NCBI GenBank assembly: GCA_033032175.1
Contig: CM065320.1
Location: 15,395,413-15,459,412, forward strand
Direction: 5' to 3'
DNA length: 64,000 nucleotides
Origin: Saturnia japonica
Lineage: Eukaryota > Arthropoda > Insecta > Lepidoptera > Saturniidae
The position numbers and the translations under genes were made by a program. The notes beneath the pieces were generated by a model, which was given only the letters and a program-made list of their open reading frames with translations, was not told the origin of the DNA and searched no databases. How positions within the stretch are numbered: the first letter of the stretch is position 1; each line of letters starts with the position of its first letter. Of this stretch, positions 62,291-64,000 are shown in pieces.

Positions 62291-63360
62291 ACTCTCAAAA
62301 TATAATGTTATAAATTATATCAGAAATAAGATAAATAAAAAATTGAAAAGAACAATTGAAATACAATATGCACACACCCTAATATCTATTTACAATACAT
62401 CAAACCCCATTTGGTTAATTCATTACTTTTCTAAGTTCAAACAATCTACATACCAAGGTATATAATTTTACTACTGCCTTTCGACTTTCACTTGAAGTGA
62501 TTTCATATATATATGCAGTTTCGAGTATTACTAAATTATTATTTTCTTTGAAAGAAATGCTCAACTAGTAGGTAAAGGGGACTAACAGGGGAAGAAAATG
62601 GCTCACGGGATGGTTTGAATTTTGTTTAAGACTGAAATTTCGGATAGTCTTTTCCTTTATTCTCACTCGAAAGTTTTACCAAAGGTTTTGAATGATACTA
62701 TCAGTCTACACCAACGATATTTTATAAGTAGATACGGCATTGACTCTCTTTGCATGGCATCGTGAATGAGCGGCATTTGCCCTCAGTTCACTTTCGACTA
62801 GATACCGGTGTGAGCGAAGAGAAATTTTTATCCTTTTTTGTCAACAGAGTTTCCGCCTTACGCTTTGATTTGCTATCCCTTTTATTACAACATGCTGATA
62901 ACAATATTTATGCCGTTTTAAAATTGCTTTTAGTGAGAGTATAATGCGTCTATTTGTATAACGTCGTTGGTCTACACGCTGTTTTCCTCTTTAGGGTATG
63001 GTAGGTAACAAGCACGCACTGTCACATTTGTACGACAGACTCTTTCTCCAAGTGTGACACATACGTTCAAACAAGAGTTTGAGGCTTGTTTTTGACTGCA
63101 GTTCAGTACCTTAACACATAACATCATGTGGACTACAAGATATTTACATGTCACATCTGTATATTATACATATTACAAAAGTCAACATTTCTCTGTAAGT
63201 GTTTCCTTTTATTTTCTTTTCACATGAGAACAACTTCTACGATTTAAATGTTCTCTTTTAAATAGCTAGTTTATCTGGCTAAATTATAGGATATATTTTG
63301 TTTGATAAAGTAACATACTAAATAAACAGTGGCGATAATGGTGAGTCAGTTCCCTGTAAA
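62290..63360. other. AT-rich DNA, no supported gene
   Basis: Frames at 62,750-62,944 (+) and 62,972-63,154 (-) have no recognisable domain or splice context. Confidence 0.35.
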
Positions 63361-63364
63361 AACG

Positions 63365-63545
63365 CTTTTGGGGCGCTTAAATAGCTTACGCTGAGTAAAC
63401 CATAAGAGATGTATGAAATTAATGTATGACATAATTGTACATCTTTAAAAGACCTATAAAAAAATCTGCAACAGCATTTATCTACCTCTCAAGAATCACT
63501 CACAATAAGTGTTTTTAACTTTAAAATAACAAGCGGGTGACCGCC
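63365..63545 (-). repeat. Dispersed repeat family C, reverse fragment
   Basis: Contains cgcttaaatagcttacgctg and actcacaataagtgttttta. Confidence 0.55.
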
Positions 63546-64000
63546 ATGGGGGGCGGGTGGGAGCGGGTCAGCTGAAATATATGAATAAAAAAATTATTAA
63601 AATAAAGTCGAGAGGCAAAAAAAGATTACAAACATAATTGAAAAAAAAATACATACGATCAGTTTGACTATGCAATAATTAGCTACGTTTTACTATAATT
63701 TTTGAATTATTCATAATCTTCCTGTAATTTTAGACGTTATTATGATAATTTCGAATATGTTCATTGTTCGCGGTGACATATTTAAACGGCTTTGCTTCTA
63801 TAATACGTATAGCTTGTATTTGAATAACCAAAGCTAAAACGACGCCAGCCACGTAGCTAAAATGCCACGTATGATTGACTTTTATGCCAGGCGTACCGTA
63901 TCTTTCACAATACTTAACGCTGTAGTAAAAACAACGTCAACTTAATAATAAAAGTATTTGAAATAACAATGAACTATTAACATATACCGTCGTATGTATA

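Noticed and set aside
1..64000. CRISPR arrays, bacterial operons, riboswitches
   Set aside because: No regularly spaced direct repeats with unique spacers and no prokaryotic signals; the sequence is nuclear insect DNA.

Overview
The window looks like lepidopteran (moth or butterfly) nuclear DNA. It is AT-rich and intron-bearing, and it is crowded with interspersed repeats whose protein remnants (R1-clade, RTE-like and CR1/Jockey-like LINEs) and tRNA-derived SINEs are typical of that order. No bacterial-style operons, functional tRNA or rRNA genes, or CRISPR arrays were seen. All exon models below were made by eye from open frames, splice sites and phase agreement.

Host genes. (1) The 3' half of a class A GPCR runs on the + strand from about 1.5 to 28.7 kb: third intracellular loop, TM6 (CWTP), TM7 (NPIIY) and C-tail. 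It fits a cholecystokinin/sulfakinin-type receptor; TM1-5 must lie before the window. Phases agree from exon to exon. (2) Two tandem five-exon S1-family serine protease genes lie on the - strand, 43.85-47.68 kb and 48.35-58.72 kb. They share exon structure, each has a complete His/Asp/Ser triad, and each has Gly six residues before the catalytic Ser. The second gene is stretched to 10 kb by mobile DNA in its introns.

Mobile DNA. A complete Ty3/Gypsy-type LTR retrotransposon (49,294-54,300) with LTRs identical by eye sits in intron 4 of the second protease gene, inside a (TA)n tract. Its gag and pol are joined by a textbook A AAA AAC slippery site, and the primer-binding region matches the element's own LTR rather than an obvious tRNA, suggesting Tf1-like self-priming. 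A 5'-truncated, inactivated R1-clade LINE (23,798-26,605, - strand) interrupts a SINE with a 9-bp target duplication.

Most notable is a 1,085-bp element at 56,306-57,390 (+), flanked by a perfect 14-bp target duplication. It begins exactly with a sequence that folds as an HDV-like self-cleaving ribozyme, carries further strong hairpins and then an array of 11 covarying hairpins each followed by an A-tract, and ends with the R1-clade 3' tail plus poly(A). It lacks reverse transcriptase, so it is a candidate non-autonomous partner of the R1-clade LINE and the best candidate here for an undescribed system.

The rest (about 28.7-43.8 kb and 58.9-64 kb, and the long GPCR introns) holds dispersed repeats, MITE-like foldbacks and AT-rich DNA with no gene I can support.
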